In this document: in pieces, positions 17,914-29,898 of the stretch
Position numbering within the stretch: position 1 is the stretch's first letter
Layout: each line of letters begins with the position of its first letter
Assembly (NCBI RefSeq): GCF_021729845.1
Contig: NZ_CP063397.1
Span: 944,001 to 1,008,000, forward strand
Direction of reading: 5' to 3'
DNA: 64,000 nucleotides
Source of the DNA: Rhizobium sp. SL42
GTDB taxonomy: Bacteria > Pseudomonadota > Alphaproteobacteria > Rhizobiales > Rhizobiaceae
The notes under the pieces: generated by a model
Databases searched by the model: none
Seen by the model: only the letters and a program-made list of their open reading frames with translations
What the model was told of the DNA's origin: nothing
Program-made: the position numbers and the translations under genes

Positions 17914-18807
17914 TCAGGCTGGTTTGTTCCAGTGACCGGACGACAGTAGATCCTGCAGGGACTGATAGTAATTTGGGTAGTTGAAATCAAAGCCGAGCGA
18001 CTTGATCTTGGCGTTGGAGACGCGCTTGTTTTCACCATAGAAGGAGCGCGCCATCGGGGTGAGATCCGCGGTCTCGAACGGCTGCTCGGCCGGTGCATCG
18101 ATGCCCATCAGTCGGGCGGCCTCGCTGACCACATCTTGCGGCGGGCTCGGCATGTCGTCGGTGACATTGAAGATGCCGGCTGTCCGGGGACCTGCCAGAA
18201 ACGCTGTGGCGGACGCGATGTCCTCGACACGGATGCGGTTGAACACCTGGTCCTTCTTCACCAGTCGCCGCGCGGTTCCCTGCGCAAGGTTGATGAGGGT
18301 GTTGCGGCCGGGGCCATAGATGCCCGACAGCCGGAGGATTGCAAGCGGCAGGTCTTCGCGCCGGGCAAGAGCCGTCCAGGCCGCTTCGGCCTCGACACGC
18401 TCGACCGAGCGGATGGAAACCGGCTTGAGTGGCGTCTCTTCATCGACCCAGGCGCCGTCATGGTCTCCGTAGACGCCGACGGTGGAAAGGTAGCAGATCC
18501 ACTCCAGTCTGGGCAGGGCGGACCGCAGGCCCCGCTCGCCAAAAAGCCGGATCAGCGGGTCGCCATCGCGGCCCGGCGCAATCGACTGAACCAGATGCGT
18601 GACGCTGGTCAGTGCGTCCGCGAGATCCTCGCTCAGTACCTGTCCGTCATAGATGTAAGGTTGAAGTCCGGCTTCACGCAGCGCCTCGGTCTTGTCGGGG
18701 CTGCGGCTCGTGCCGCCGACCCAGATGTCCTGTCTGGCGCCTTGGCTTGTCATCTTCCTGCCGATCGCCTTGCCCGAATATCCGGCCCCGAAAATCATCA
18801 TGCGCAT
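17914..18807 (-). CDS. NAD(P)-binding SDR/epimerase-like protein
   Basis: 297 residues of the extended or atypical SDR class (YeeZ-like). The N-terminal nucleotide-binding loop MIFGAGYSGKAIGRKM, the YLSTVGVYGDHDG segment near 105 and LRLSGIYGPGRNTL near 160 are typical of NAD-dependent epimerase-fold proteins. The substrate is unknown. The start at 18807 lies 3 bases from the queG stop, so it belongs to the GST-queG-SDR transcription unit. Confidence 0.85.
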   Translation of the reverse strand: MRMMIFGAGYSGKAIGRKMTSQGARQDIWVGGTSRSPDKTEALREAGLQPYIYDGQVLSEDLADALTSVTHLVQSIAPGRDGDPLIRLFGERGLRSALPRLEWICYLSTVGVYGDHDGAWVDEETPLKPVSIRSVERVEAEAAWTALARREDLPLAILRLSGIYGPGRNTLINLAQGTARRLVKKDQVFNRIRVEDIASATAFLAGPRTAGIFNVTDDMPSPPQDVVSEAARLMGIDAPAEQPFETADLTPMARSFYGENKRVSNAKIKSLGFDFNYPNYYQSLQDLLSSGHWNKPA

Positions 18808-18810
18808 GTA

Positions 18811-19965
18811 TCAGGTCTCCATCATCCATTCAGCCCGCACGGTGCCATTGGCTTCCTTGGCCAGATGCGCATCGCGGAGCGTGGCAAAGCGCTCGGCTGA
18901 AGCAAGCCGCGTCAACGCCCAGACGGCCATGCCGCGCACATCTGCCGAGGCATCGTCCAGCAGGCTTTCGCACACCGGAACAAGCAATGCCAAGCCGGAA
19001 TTGCCCGCCGCGATCAGCACATTGCGCACGAACCGGTCTCGCCCGATGCGTTTCACCGGTGAGCCGCTGAAATAGGTGCGAAACCGGCTGTCGTCCAGCG
19101 TCAGGAAGAAGGCGATATCCGGGGCCTTCAGATCGTCGCGGGCCTTCAGCTTCATCTCGCGCGCTTCCGCGGCGAACTTGTTCCACGGGCAGGCCGCCAG
19201 GCAGTCGTCGCAGCCATAGATCCGGTTGCCGAAGGCTGGCCGGAGTGCCGCGTCGATGACGCCCTTGTGCTCGATCGTCAGGTAGGAGATGCAGCGCCGT
19301 GCGTCGATCTGGTAGGGTGCGGGAAAGGCGTCGGTCGGGCAGGCGTCGAGGCAGGCCCGGCAGGAACCGCAATGGTCGCGTTCGCCATCGTCGATTTCAA
19401 GCTCGGCCGTGGTGAACAGGCTGCCGAGAAACAGCCAGGAGCCGAATTCGCGGCTGACCAGATTGGTGTGTTTGCCCTGCCAGCCGAGGCCAGCAGCCGC
19501 GGCCAGTGGTTTTTCCATCACGGGAGCCGTGTCGACGAAGACCTTGACATCGGCGCCGGCTCTGGCGGCAAAGCGGGTGGCGATCTCCTTCAGCCGGCCC
19601 TTGATCACATCATGATAGTCGCGATTGCGGGCATAGACTGAAATGGCTGCCTTGTCCGGTTGCGCCTGTAGCGCGCGCGGATCTTCGTCCGGACCGTAGT
19701 TCATCCCGAACATGACGATCGAGCGCACATCCGACCAGAGCACCTTCGGGTCGCCACGGCGCTCTAACGTCTCTTCCATCCAGGCCATCGTGCCATGGCG
19801 TCCGGCATCAACGAATTGCTGTAGTCGCTCCGGCGCCTGGGGAATGGCATCCGGCAGCGTGATCCGACAGAGGTCGAAGCCTTGCGCCTCAGCTTCCCTG
19901 CGCAGGAAGCCGGTGAGATCGTTCCGCCGCTTCGTCGCCTTCGGATCGGTCTGCGGCGTTTCCAT
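18811..19965 (-). CDS. queG: Epoxyqueuosine reductase
   Basis: 384 residues. It catalyses the last step of queuosine synthesis in tRNA, reducing epoxyqueuosine with cobalamin and two [4Fe-4S] clusters. The cluster motifs are seen: [16 protein letters not shown] near 190 and [13 protein letters not shown] near 245. The upstream DUF1730 region ([19 protein letters not shown]) and the C-terminal HEAT-like segment ([14 protein letters not shown]) complete the normal architecture. It sits in a tight unit after a GST gene and before an SDR gene. Confidence 0.96.
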   Translation of the reverse strand: METPQTDPKATKRRNDLTGFLRREAEAQGFDLCRITLPDAIPQAPERLQQFVDAGRHGTMAWMEETLERRGDPKVLWSDVRSIVMFGMNYGPDEDPRALQAQPDKAAISVYARNRDYHDVIKGRLKEIATRFAARAGADVKVFVDTAPVMEKPLAAAAGLGWQGKHTNLVSREFGSWLFLGSLFTTAELEIDDGERDHCGSCRACLDACPTDAFPAPYQIDARRCISYLTIEHKGVIDAALRPAFGNRIYGCDDCLAACPWNKFAAEAREMKLKARDDLKAPDIAFFLTLDDSRFRTYFSGSPVKRIGRDRFVRNVLIAAGNSGLALLVPVCESLLDDASADVRGMAVWALTRLASAERFATLRDAHLAKEANGTVRAEWMMET

Positions 19966-19976
19966 GGCCGGGTCCG

Positions 19977-20669
19977 TCAGAAATCGAGATCGGCGTAGTG
20001 CGATACGGGGGTCAGGCCGCGGACACGCTCAGTCAGCAACGGGCGGAAAGAGGGGCGCGACTTCAGTCGCTGGTACCATTCCTTTGCCACAGGGAACTCC
20101 GCCCAGTCGATCTCGCCGAGATAGTCGAGCACCGAAACGGCGGAGGCCGCTGCCAGGTCGGCATAGCTTAGCCGTTCTCCTGCCAGCCATTGCCGCGATC
20201 CGGCAAGCCAGCTGAGATATTTCATGTGCTGACGAATATTGCTGCGCGCGGTGCGCAGGATCTTGGAATCCGGCGCCCCGCCGCCAAGCCCGTTGGGGAT
20301 GATCAGCTTGTGCACCCGTTCGCGCACCAGCGGCTTGGTCACGTCCTGCTCCATCTTCTGCAGGAACCATTCGGTCAACCGACGGATTTCCGCGCGCTGG
20401 AACGGATCCTCGGCCAGCAACCGCCGGTCGCGCTTCAGGACACCATGGGTCTCGTCAAGGAATTCGGAGATCACCACAGGTCCACACAGCGCGCGCATGT
20501 TGTCGTCAACATAGACCGGCAGGGTGCCGGACGGATTGTAGGCCAGGAACTCGCGGCGCTTTTCCCATGTCTGTTCTTCGACAAGATCGACCTGGAAGCC
20601 GTATTCGGAGAGCACCAGACGGATAAACCGCGACGATGTGGACATGGAATGGTGGTAGAGGGTCGGCAT
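19977..20669 (-). CDS. Glutathione S-transferase family protein
   Basis: 230 residues with an N-terminal thioredoxin-like domain ([29 protein letters not shown] near 50) and an all-helical C-terminal domain ([20 protein letters not shown] near 165). It is a cytosolic GST of unknown substrate. The ATG at 20669 starts the conserved MPTLYHH; a GTG two codons earlier is possible. First gene of the GST-queG-SDR unit, divergent from uppP. Confidence 0.88.
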   Translation of the reverse strand: MPTLYHHSMSTSSRFIRLVLSEYGFQVDLVEEQTWEKRREFLAYNPSGTLPVYVDDNMRALCGPVVISEFLDETHGVLKRDRRLLAEDPFQRAEIRRLTEWFLQKMEQDVTKPLVRERVHKLIIPNGLGGGAPDSKILRTARSNIRQHMKYLSWLAGSRQWLAGERLSYADLAAASAVSVLDYLGEIDWAEFPVAKEWYQRLKSRPSFRPLLTERVRGLTPVSHYADLDF

Positions 20670-20811
20670 TGTCACTCGAATTCTTGGGATTTCGCCTGCC
20701 GGTACGCCCGTGCGAGAGGCGACTGGTCATGACCTCGGCTTCCAAGCTATAGGAGCTTGGTTATCGCAATACAAGCAGATCGCTTCGCCATCCCGCCCTG
20801 AAAGAGTTTCC

Positions 20812-21618
20812 ATGGAAGACCAATCCATCATCAGCGCCCTCGTGCTCGGCCTTATCGAGGGTTTGACGGAATTCATCCCCGTTTCCTCGACCGCGCATGT
20901 CCTTCTCGCCGGCTATTTCCTTGGTTTCGAATCACCGGGCAACACCTTTGCCGTGCTGATCCAGCTGGGCGCGATCCTCGCGATCCTCAGTGTCTATTTC
21001 ACCAAGCTGCTCGGCATTGCGCTGTCGCTGCCGTCCAGCCCGGAAAGCCGCCGTTTCGTGATGGCCGTACTGATTGGCTTCCTGCCGGCAGCCGTTATCG
21101 GTGCGCTGGCGCATGATTTCATCAAGACGGTGCTGTTCGAGACGCCGATGCTGATATGTGTGGTGCTGATCCTCGGCGGCATCGTGCTCTTGTGGATCGA
21201 TCGCCTTCCGCTGACGCCGAAATATACCGATGTCACGCAATATCCGTTGTCGCTTGCCTTGAAGATCGGCTTTTGCCAGTGCGTGGCGATGATCCCCGGC
21301 ACATCCCGTTCCGGCGCGACGATCGTCGGCGCGCTGCTGCTCGGTGCGGACAAGCGTTCGGCCGCCGAGTTTTCCTTCTTCCTCGCCATGCCGACCATGG
21401 CCGGCGCCTTCGCGCTCGACCTCTACAAGAACCGCGACGCGTTGAGCTTCGACGACGGCGCGATCATCGCGATCGGCTTCGTGGCGGCGTTTTTTACCGC
21501 GCTGCTGGTGGTCAGGTCGTTGCTGGATTTTGTCTCGAAGCGTGGCTATGCGCCGTTTGCCTGGTGGCGGATCGCGATCGGCAGCATCGGCCTTGTCGCC
21601 TTGCTTATGGGTCGCTGA
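20812..21618 (+). CDS. uppP: Undecaprenyl-diphosphatase (UppP/BacA)
   Basis: 268 residues, an integral membrane protein with about eight hydrophobic segments. It dephosphorylates undecaprenyl pyrophosphate to recycle the lipid carrier of peptidoglycan synthesis, and confers bacitracin tolerance. Both family signatures are present: [19 protein letters not shown] (about 13-31) with the catalytic Glu, and [19 protein letters not shown] near 165. ATG 20812 begins the conserved region; an upstream in-frame extension is not supported. Confidence 0.96.
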   Translation: MEDQSIISALVLGLIEGLTEFIPVSSTAHVLLAGYFLGFESPGNTFAVLIQLGAILAILSVYFTKLLGIALSLPSSPESRRFVMAVLIGFLPAAVIGALAHDFIKTVLFETPMLICVVLILGGIVLLWIDRLPLTPKYTDVTQYPLSLALKIGFCQCVAMIPGTSRSGATIVGALLLGADKRSAAEFSFFLAMPTMAGAFALDLYKNRDALSFDDGAIIAIGFVAAFFTALLVVRSLLDFVSKRGYAPFAWWRIAIGSIGLVALLMGR

Positions 21619-21645
21619 GCGTCGCCATACCGGAAAGCCGGATAA

Positions 21646-21676
21646 GAAAAAGGCCGCTCAACGGGCGGCCTTTGGG
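21646..21676. terminator. Bidirectional terminator between uppP and a small gene
   Basis: AAAGGCCGC (21649-21657) pairs with GCGGCCTTT (21665-21673). Flanking A and T runs make it usable from both strands, strongest on minus where the stem is followed by TTTTTC. It separates the convergent uppP and the 52-residue gene. Confidence 0.8.
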
Positions 21677-21682
21677 GGTGCC

Positions 21683-21841
21683 TTACTCGGACGCCGCTAT
21701 CGAACCCGTGCTGCACGGATCGACGCCATAGGCGGGTGAGCAATTGCCCTTGCGTGCCGCGACTGTCGAGGGAGCGAGGAACGAACCGGCGATGATCACC
21801 AATGCCGCACACGCAAAGAACAGTGCGATGGACTTGCCCAT
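21683..21841 (-). CDS. 52-residue small exported protein
   Basis: A 52-codon frame from ATG 21841 to TAA 21683 with AAGAGG seven bases upstream and a shared terminator right behind it. The product begins MGKSIALFFACAALVIIAGS, a hydrophobic signal sequence, followed by a short tail containing ARKGNCSPAYGVDPCSTGSI with two cysteines. I recall short rhizobial proteins with the GNCSPAYGVDPC motif but no function. Probably periplasmic or lipid-free secreted; a disulfide between the two cysteines is possible. Confidence 0.75.
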   Translation of the reverse strand: MGKSIALFFACAALVIIAGSFLAPSTVAARKGNCSPAYGVDPCSTGSIAASE

Positions 21842-22024
21842 AAAATGCCTCTTGAGGGTGTAGAAGGATGTGGGCTAGCGATCATTCCCGCCTTGCCGTT
21901 GGGGCCGAGTCTTTACGCATTGCCGTCAGAGGCATCAATAGAAGATCTTGCTTTATTCGAGGTTAACGCAGGTGTTTCCACGACTGCGTCATTTGTGCAA
22001 CGTCGAAACAAGCAGCGCTTGTCG

Positions 22025-22042
22025 GGCCGCCGTCAGGCGGCC
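22025..22042 (-). terminator. Hairpin at the stop of the NDUFA9-like gene
   Basis: GGCCGCC / GGCGGCC with loop GTCA overlaps the stop codon (22033-22035). No T-run follows, so termination is uncertain; the layout matches the hairpin at the guaA stop. Confidence 0.4.
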
Positions 22043-23013
22043 TTGCCGGATCCGGTGAACTGTCCATGTGGACGGAAATGCACCAGGTAGGTCGGCAGGA
22101 TGGAAGCAACCTTTACCGGCTGGATCCCCATGCCTTCAAGCGTGCGGCCTTCCGCCTTGGCAGCGTCCGACACGACGTTGTCGCGCTTCAGCAGAGTGAC
22201 CTGGTCGCTGGTCAGCGGCGGGCTGATCAGCGGAATTGCCGACGCAATGCTGCCGATCATCGAGGCGATGCCGAAGGGAAGCGGGACGAGCGCGCGCTTG
22301 CGGCCGATCACCTCGAGCATGGTCTGCAGACATTGCTTGAAGGTCAGCACGTCGCGACCGCCGAGTTCGTAGATCTTGCCCGACGCGATGCTGCCATCGA
22401 CCGAAAGCGCAACGGCTTCGGCGACATCTTCGACATAGACCGGCTGGAACCTGGTCTTGCCACCGCCCACCAGCGGCAGGAAAGGCGAGATGCGCGCCAT
22501 GGCGGCGAACTTGTTGAAGAAGCTGTCTTCCGGTCCAAAGACGATCGACGGACGCAGGATCGTCGCGTCGGGAAGGATAGACCGTATCGCAGCCTCGGCG
22601 CGGCCCTTGGTCGAGGCGTAGATGGACCGGGATTGTGCGTCTGCACCGATGGCGGAAATATGGGTCAGGCGGGCACCGGCCGAACGTGCAGCTTCGGCTA
22701 CAGCACGGGCGCCGAATTCCTGCACGGCGTCGAAGCTGTTGCGACCGTTTTCAAACAGGATGCCGACGCAGTTGACCACATGGTCAGCGCCCTGCACGGC
22801 CTTGTCGATGGAGTCCCGATAGCGCAGGTTCGCCTGCACGAAGGAAATCTGGCCGACATTGCCGAGCGGCTGCAGGAAGCCAGCAAGATCCGGGCGTCGA
22901 ACGGCGACACGGATGCGGTAGCCGCGGCGCGCGAGAGCCCGAACGACATGCCGTCCCACGAAGCCCGAGCCTCCGAAGACGGTGACGAGCGGCGGAAGGT
23001 TCGACAAGGTCAT
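22033..23013 (-). CDS. Complex I NDUFA9-subunit-like NAD(P)-binding protein
   Basis: 326 residues of the atypical SDR class. It has the N-terminal dinucleotide loop VTVFGGSGFVGRHVVRAL, then VNCVGILFE near 83, HISAIGAD near 117 and LRPSIVFGPEDSFFNKFA near 155, a pattern shared with the mitochondrial complex I accessory subunit NDUFA9 and its alphaproteobacterial relatives. In bacteria the role is unclear; it may bind or modify quinone-related enzymes. It is a single gene with DUF1330 and pyrF upstream on the same strand. Confidence 0.87.
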   Translation of the reverse strand: MTLSNLPPLVTVFGGSGFVGRHVVRALARRGYRIRVAVRRPDLAGFLQPLGNVGQISFVQANLRYRDSIDKAVQGADHVVNCVGILFENGRNSFDAVQEFGARAVAEAARSAGARLTHISAIGADAQSRSIYASTKGRAEAAIRSILPDATILRPSIVFGPEDSFFNKFAAMARISPFLPLVGGGKTRFQPVYVEDVAEAVALSVDGSIASGKIYELGGRDVLTFKQCLQTMLEVIGRKRALVPLPFGIASMIGSIASAIPLISPPLTSDQVTLLKRDNVVSDAAKAEGRTLEGMGIQPVKVASILPTYLVHFRPHGQFTGSGKAA

Positions 23014-23152
23014 GATGGGTTCCCCTGAACTGCGATTGCATGGCGGTTGAACGGCATTGGCGCGGAATGCACCTCGGATCTCGGCTTCTCTTAGCCGAAT
23101 CGCAGCAGTAGTGAAAGGGCTGTTGCGGCGCCGTCAGGCGAGGCAAACAGCC

Positions 23153-23440
23153 TCAGATACCGGCAACGACCATCATGTCCGCATCGGCCACTTCCTGGCG
23201 GATCTTTGCGGCAATCTGGTATTCCGGTGAATTGTAGCAATCGACCGCCGCCTGGTGGGACGGAAACTCGATGATCACGTTGCGCGGCCGCACATGGCCC
23301 TCCAGTTCGGTCACGTCGCCGCCGCGGGCGAGAAAGTTCGCACCGTATTTTTCAAAGGCGGGCTTTGCGGCAGCGACATAGTCCTTGTAGCGCTCGGTGT
23401 CACGAATGGTGACATGCGCGATCCAGTAACCCTTGGCCAT
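23153..23440 (-). CDS. DUF1330 domain protein
   Basis: 95 residues, a small ferredoxin-like alpha/beta fold of the DUF1330 family (dimeric alpha-beta barrel relatives). The motif GHVRPRNVIIEFPSHQAAVDC near 50-70 and the ending SPEYQIAAKIRQEVADADMMVV are typical. No activity is established for the family. ATG 23440 has GGGAG eight bases upstream. It follows pyrF by 33 bases and is probably co-transcribed with it. Confidence 0.88.
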   Translation of the reverse strand: MAKGYWIAHVTIRDTERYKDYVAAAKPAFEKYGANFLARGGDVTELEGHVRPRNVIIEFPSHQAAVDCYNSPEYQIAAKIRQEVADADMMVVAGI

Positions 23441-23473
23441 GTTTGTTCTCCCTCAGACGTGAACCGTCGATTG

Positions 23474-24178
23474 TTATCGTGCGGCTTCCCGCACGGTGTC
23501 CATCTCAGCAAGGATCGCCAGCGCCGCAGCCTTGGGGTCGGCAGCCTTGACGATCGGCCGGCCGACGACGAGATGGCTCGAGCCGGCTTTCAATGCATCG
23601 GCCGGTGTCATTACCCGCTTCTGGTCGCCTTTGTCGGCACCTGCCGGACGAATGCCGGGCGTCACCAGCGCCATGTCGGGGCCGATGATCGAACGCACAG
23701 CGGCGGATTCTTCCGCCGAACAGACAATCCCGCCCATGCCGGCAGCACGCGCCTGTTCGGCACGCTTCAGCACCAGCGTGTGCGGATCATATTCGTAGCC
23801 GGCATCGACCAGATCCTGTTCGTCCATCGAGGTCAGGACCGTGACGCCGAGCAGGCAGAGATCCGAGCCTCTGGCGGCTTCGACGGCGGCACGCATCGCC
23901 TTCGGATAGGCGTGCAGGGTCAGCATCGACATGCCCATCTTGGCGATGTTCTCGACGCCGGAAGCAACCGTGTTGTCGATGTCGAGCAGTTTCATGTCGA
24001 GAAAAATCTTCTTGCCGCCCTGGGCAAGATCGCGGGCAAGTTCAAGGCCGCCTGCAAAGACGAGCTGGTAGCCGATCTTGTAGAAGGAAACACTGTCCCC
24101 GAGCTTGGCAACGATGGCTTCGGCCTCGGCAATGGTGGGGACGTCCAGTCCGACGATGAGACGGTCTCGTGCGCTCAA
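23474..24178 (-). CDS. pyrF: Orotidine 5'-phosphate decarboxylase
   Basis: 234 residues of the OMP decarboxylase TIM barrel, which makes UMP, the last step of de novo pyrimidine synthesis. The active-site segment [16 protein letters not shown] (about 60-75) carries the Asp-x-Lys-x-x-Asp catalytic array, and [18 protein letters not shown] near 175 binds phosphate. There is no ATG at the conserved start; TTG 24178 is eight bases from GGAG and begins [14 protein letters not shown], the usual N-terminus. DUF1330 follows. Confidence 0.96.
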   Translation of the reverse strand: MSARDRLIVGLDVPTIAEAEAIVAKLGDSVSFYKIGYQLVFAGGLELARDLAQGGKKIFLDMKLLDIDNTVASGVENIAKMGMSMLTLHAYPKAMRAAVEAARGSDLCLLGVTVLTSMDEQDLVDAGYEYDPHTLVLKRAEQARAAGMGGIVCSAEESAAVRSIIGPDMALVTPGIRPAGADKGDQKRVMTPADALKAGSSHLVVGRPIVKAADPKAAALAILAEMDTVREAAR

Positions 24179-24322
24179 GGGGCTTACTCCTGTCAGATCT
24201 CCATGGCCGTCCAGTCGCATGAGAAGGGCAGATCTGCAAGGGAGAAGACGCCGCTTTGATCGGCTGGGTCCCCTGTTTTGTTGGACAGGTTTGTTGGACA
24301 GGGCGCGCAGGAGCCGAAAACG

Positions 24323-24351
24323 GACATGGGCGGGAAGATCCCGCCCATGTC
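24323..24351 (-). terminator. Terminator of the RND efflux operon
   Basis: GACATGGGCGGG (24323-24334) and CCCGCCCATGTC (24340-24351) form a perfect 12-bp stem with a 5-base loop, about 24 bases past the RND permease stop. No clear T-run follows; the stem alone is very stable. Confidence 0.65.
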
Positions 24352-24374
24352 ATCAATCCTGACGAGTGTTCATG

Positions 24375-27581
<3,207 letters not shown>

Positions 27582-27705
27582 GTCAAAACCCTCTCTCTGG
27601 GGATGAACAAGAGGCGAAAGAAAAGCCTGTCCCGCAGCGGGAGGGCTGCGGGCGACCATGGCGGTGGATCAGAGTGGGCCGGCGACCGGGGGCTGCCGGC
27701 CAAAA

Positions 27706-28890
27706 TCAGTTGTTGGCGACCTTGGCCTCGTCCTGCGGATCGACGACGACGCCGGGACGGATGCGCTGCAGGCCATTGACGACGATGCGGTCACCAGCGG
27801 CCAGACCCTTTTCGACAATGCGCATGCCATCGACGGAAAGGCCAAGCACGACCTGCCTGTATGCAACGGTATTGCTCGCATCGACGACGAAGACGAATTT
27901 CTTGTCCTGGTCCGTGCCGATGGCCTTTTCACTGATGAGAAGCTGGTTGCCGCTTTCCGGCTGGCCCATGCGGACACGGACGAACTGACCAGGGATCATC
28001 CTGCCGTCTGGATTGTCGAACACTGCCCGCACGCGGATCGTGCCGCTTGCGGCATTGACCTCGTTGTCGACCAACTGCAGCTTGCCGTGGATCGGGGTGC
28101 CTTCATCGGCAAGCGTGCCGATTTCGACGGGAATCCGTTCGATGGCCGGAAGGCCGTTTTCGACCGGCAGGCTGGCCAGCGCCCGGCTGACCAGTTCCTC
28201 GCCTGCATCGAAGCTCGCATAGATCGGGTCGGACGACACGAGTGTGGTCAGGGGCGTGGAGGCGGAACCTTCGGCGACAAGGTTGCCGGGTGTGATTTCC
28301 AGCTTGCCGACGCGGCCGCTGATCGGTGCACGGATCTCGGTATAATCCAGATTGAGCTGTGCGGCCGTGAGCTGGGCTGTCGCCGACTGCAGGGCGGCCA
28401 ACGCCTCCTTGTGGGTGCTTTCGCGCTGCGCCAGATCGCTCTGCGATATGGTGTTGCGCGATGACAGCGTCTTGCCGCGTTCCAGTTCAGTCAGTGCCAG
28501 GTCGACGCGCGCCTGGGCCGAAGCCACCTGGCCTTGCGCCTGGGAAACCAGAGCGGCATAGGGCGCCGGGTCAATGGTGATCAGGCGGTCGCCGGCCTTG
28601 ACCATGCTGCCTTCGCGAAAGTGAACGGACTGGACGGCACCTGCCACCCGAGACCTGAGCTCAACCCGGTCGACAGCCTCGAGCCGGCCGGAAAACTCCT
28701 GCCAGATGGTGACCTTGCGGGGCTCGACTGCGGTCACGGTAACCGGCACGGCGGGGGCCGCAGCGGCTGCTTCCGTCGATGCGGCATTGGCAGCGGTCGG
28801 CGGTGTGAAGTAGAACGCGGCACCTGTTACGGACGCAGCAATACCCATGCCGGCGCCCCACAGGGCCCAGCGTAGCTTCTTCGATGTCAT
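27706..28890 (-). CDS. RND periplasmic adaptor subunit (MexE/AcrA-like)
   Basis: 394 residues with an N-terminal signal/anchor (LRWALWGAGMGIAASVTGAAF). It is the membrane fusion protein linking the RND pump to the outer-membrane channel. The lipoyl halves (GAVQSVHFREGSMVKAGDRL near 85; IRAPISGRVGKLEITPGNLV near 185) flank an alpha-hairpin, followed by beta-barrel and membrane-proximal domains. It lies between the hydrolase-like gene (53 bases) and the permease, all one direction. Confidence 0.94.
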   Translation of the reverse strand: MTSKKLRWALWGAGMGIAASVTGAAFYFTPPTAANAASTEAAAAAPAVPVTVTAVEPRKVTIWQEFSGRLEAVDRVELRSRVAGAVQSVHFREGSMVKAGDRLITIDPAPYAALVSQAQGQVASAQARVDLALTELERGKTLSSRNTISQSDLAQRESTHKEALAALQSATAQLTAAQLNLDYTEIRAPISGRVGKLEITPGNLVAEGSASTPLTTLVSSDPIYASFDAGEELVSRALASLPVENGLPAIERIPVEIGTLADEGTPIHGKLQLVDNEVNAASGTIRVRAVFDNPDGRMIPGQFVRVRMGQPESGNQLLISEKAIGTDQDKKFVFVVDASNTVAYRQVVLGLSVDGMRIVEKGLAAGDRIVVNGLQRIRPGVVVDPQDEAKVANN

Positions 28891-28943
28891 CTTGGTCTCC
28901 TTGGCTCGAAACCGAGCCGGTGGTTCTGGTCTAAATGCTCATT

Positions 28944-29741
28944 TCAATGTTTTAATTTGTCGACGAAACTTTTGAATTGGCTGCAAAGGGGATCCAGCCA
29001 GTCGCCACTTTCGTCGTTGTATATGCCCGTCCATCCGGAGGAGGCCGGGAAACTGTGTTGCGTGACCGGCACGCCCGCCTTTTTCAGCCGGGTCGCATAA
29101 GCGATTGCCTCGTCACGAAGCGGATCGTTGTCGGCCGTCAGCACCAGAGCCGGCGCCAGGCCCGACAGCCGGGTGCATTGACAAAGGGCCGCATAGGGAT
29201 GGGCAAAATTGCCCACCATCGATAGATAGCGGCTCCAGCCGTCCGACCAGCGCTGCCGCATGCCGATCCGGTCCGCCTCGCGAAACGACACCGTCGCCAT
29301 CCGCGGATCGATCATCGGCGACAGCAGGATCTGCCCGCTCAACTCGCCGGGAATGAGATCCCGTGCCTTCAGCGCAACGCCCGCAGCAACATTGCCGCCA
29401 GCCTCTTCTCCAACCACCAGAAGCATCGATTTGGCGCTCCCATAGGTCTTGCGCCGGCTGCTGAGGCAGCTCAAAGCGCTGAACGCCAGTTCCAGTGCCT
29501 CCGGGAAGGCATTGTGCGACGGGCTGCTATAGTCAGCCTCGACCACAACCGCGCCCGTATCCGCCAGCGCGCGTGCCACCGGCCGTTCGTCGGTCTCGGG
29601 CACTGAGCCGAGAAAAGCGCCGCCACGCAGGTACAGCACGAGCGGCGGCGCCTTCGGCAGATCCGCACCCTGGTACACACGCACGCTCAATGGCGATGCC
29701 GACGGCCTGCTCGAGGCGATGTGTTCCCATTGCGCTGTCAT
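28944..29741 (-). CDS. Alpha/beta-hydrolase-fold protein lacking the catalytic serine
   Basis: 265 residues resembling the hormone-sensitive-lipase esterase family. The fold markers are all present but the active site is not: the HGGG oxyanion region reads LYLRGGAF (His to Arg), and the GDSAGG nucleophile elbow reads VVGEEAGGNVAAG (Ser to Glu, about residue 115). The acid region LVLTADNDPLRDEA near 210 and a His near 240 remain. It is unlikely to be an esterase; ligand binding or regulation is inferred. ATG 29741 follows AAAGG. It is the first gene before the efflux adaptor and divergent from the LysR gene. Confidence 0.82.
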   Translation of the reverse strand: MTAQWEHIASSRPSASPLSVRVYQGADLPKAPPLVLYLRGGAFLGSVPETDERPVARALADTGAVVVEADYSSPSHNAFPEALELAFSALSCLSSRRKTYGSAKSMLLVVGEEAGGNVAAGVALKARDLIPGELSGQILLSPMIDPRMATVSFREADRIGMRQRWSDGWSRYLSMVGNFAHPYAALCQCTRLSGLAPALVLTADNDPLRDEAIAYATRLKKAGVPVTQHSFPASSGWTGIYNDESGDWLDPLCSQFKSFVDKLKH

Positions 29742-29853
29742 TGAAATACCTTTGGCGGCTCCCCATACATAGGGGGACGAAAGCCGACGCTTGCTTGGGA
29801 ACAAATATGATTGTCCCGATAAATCTGCGCAAGCCGGCGAATTGTGATAATAC

Positions 29854-29872
29854 TATTCCAAATATCGGAATA
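29854..29872. promoter_or_regulatory. LysR-type operator between the regulator and the efflux operon
   Basis: TATTCC-N7-GGAATA, a perfect inverted repeat that contains a T-N11-A core as LysR-family operators do, sits 27 bases before the lysR start and 113 bases from the hydrolase-like gene. Divergent autoregulation plus operon control is the usual reading. Confidence 0.6.
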
Positions 29873-29898
29873 ATGGTGCGGCGCACAAGGAGGCTTAT

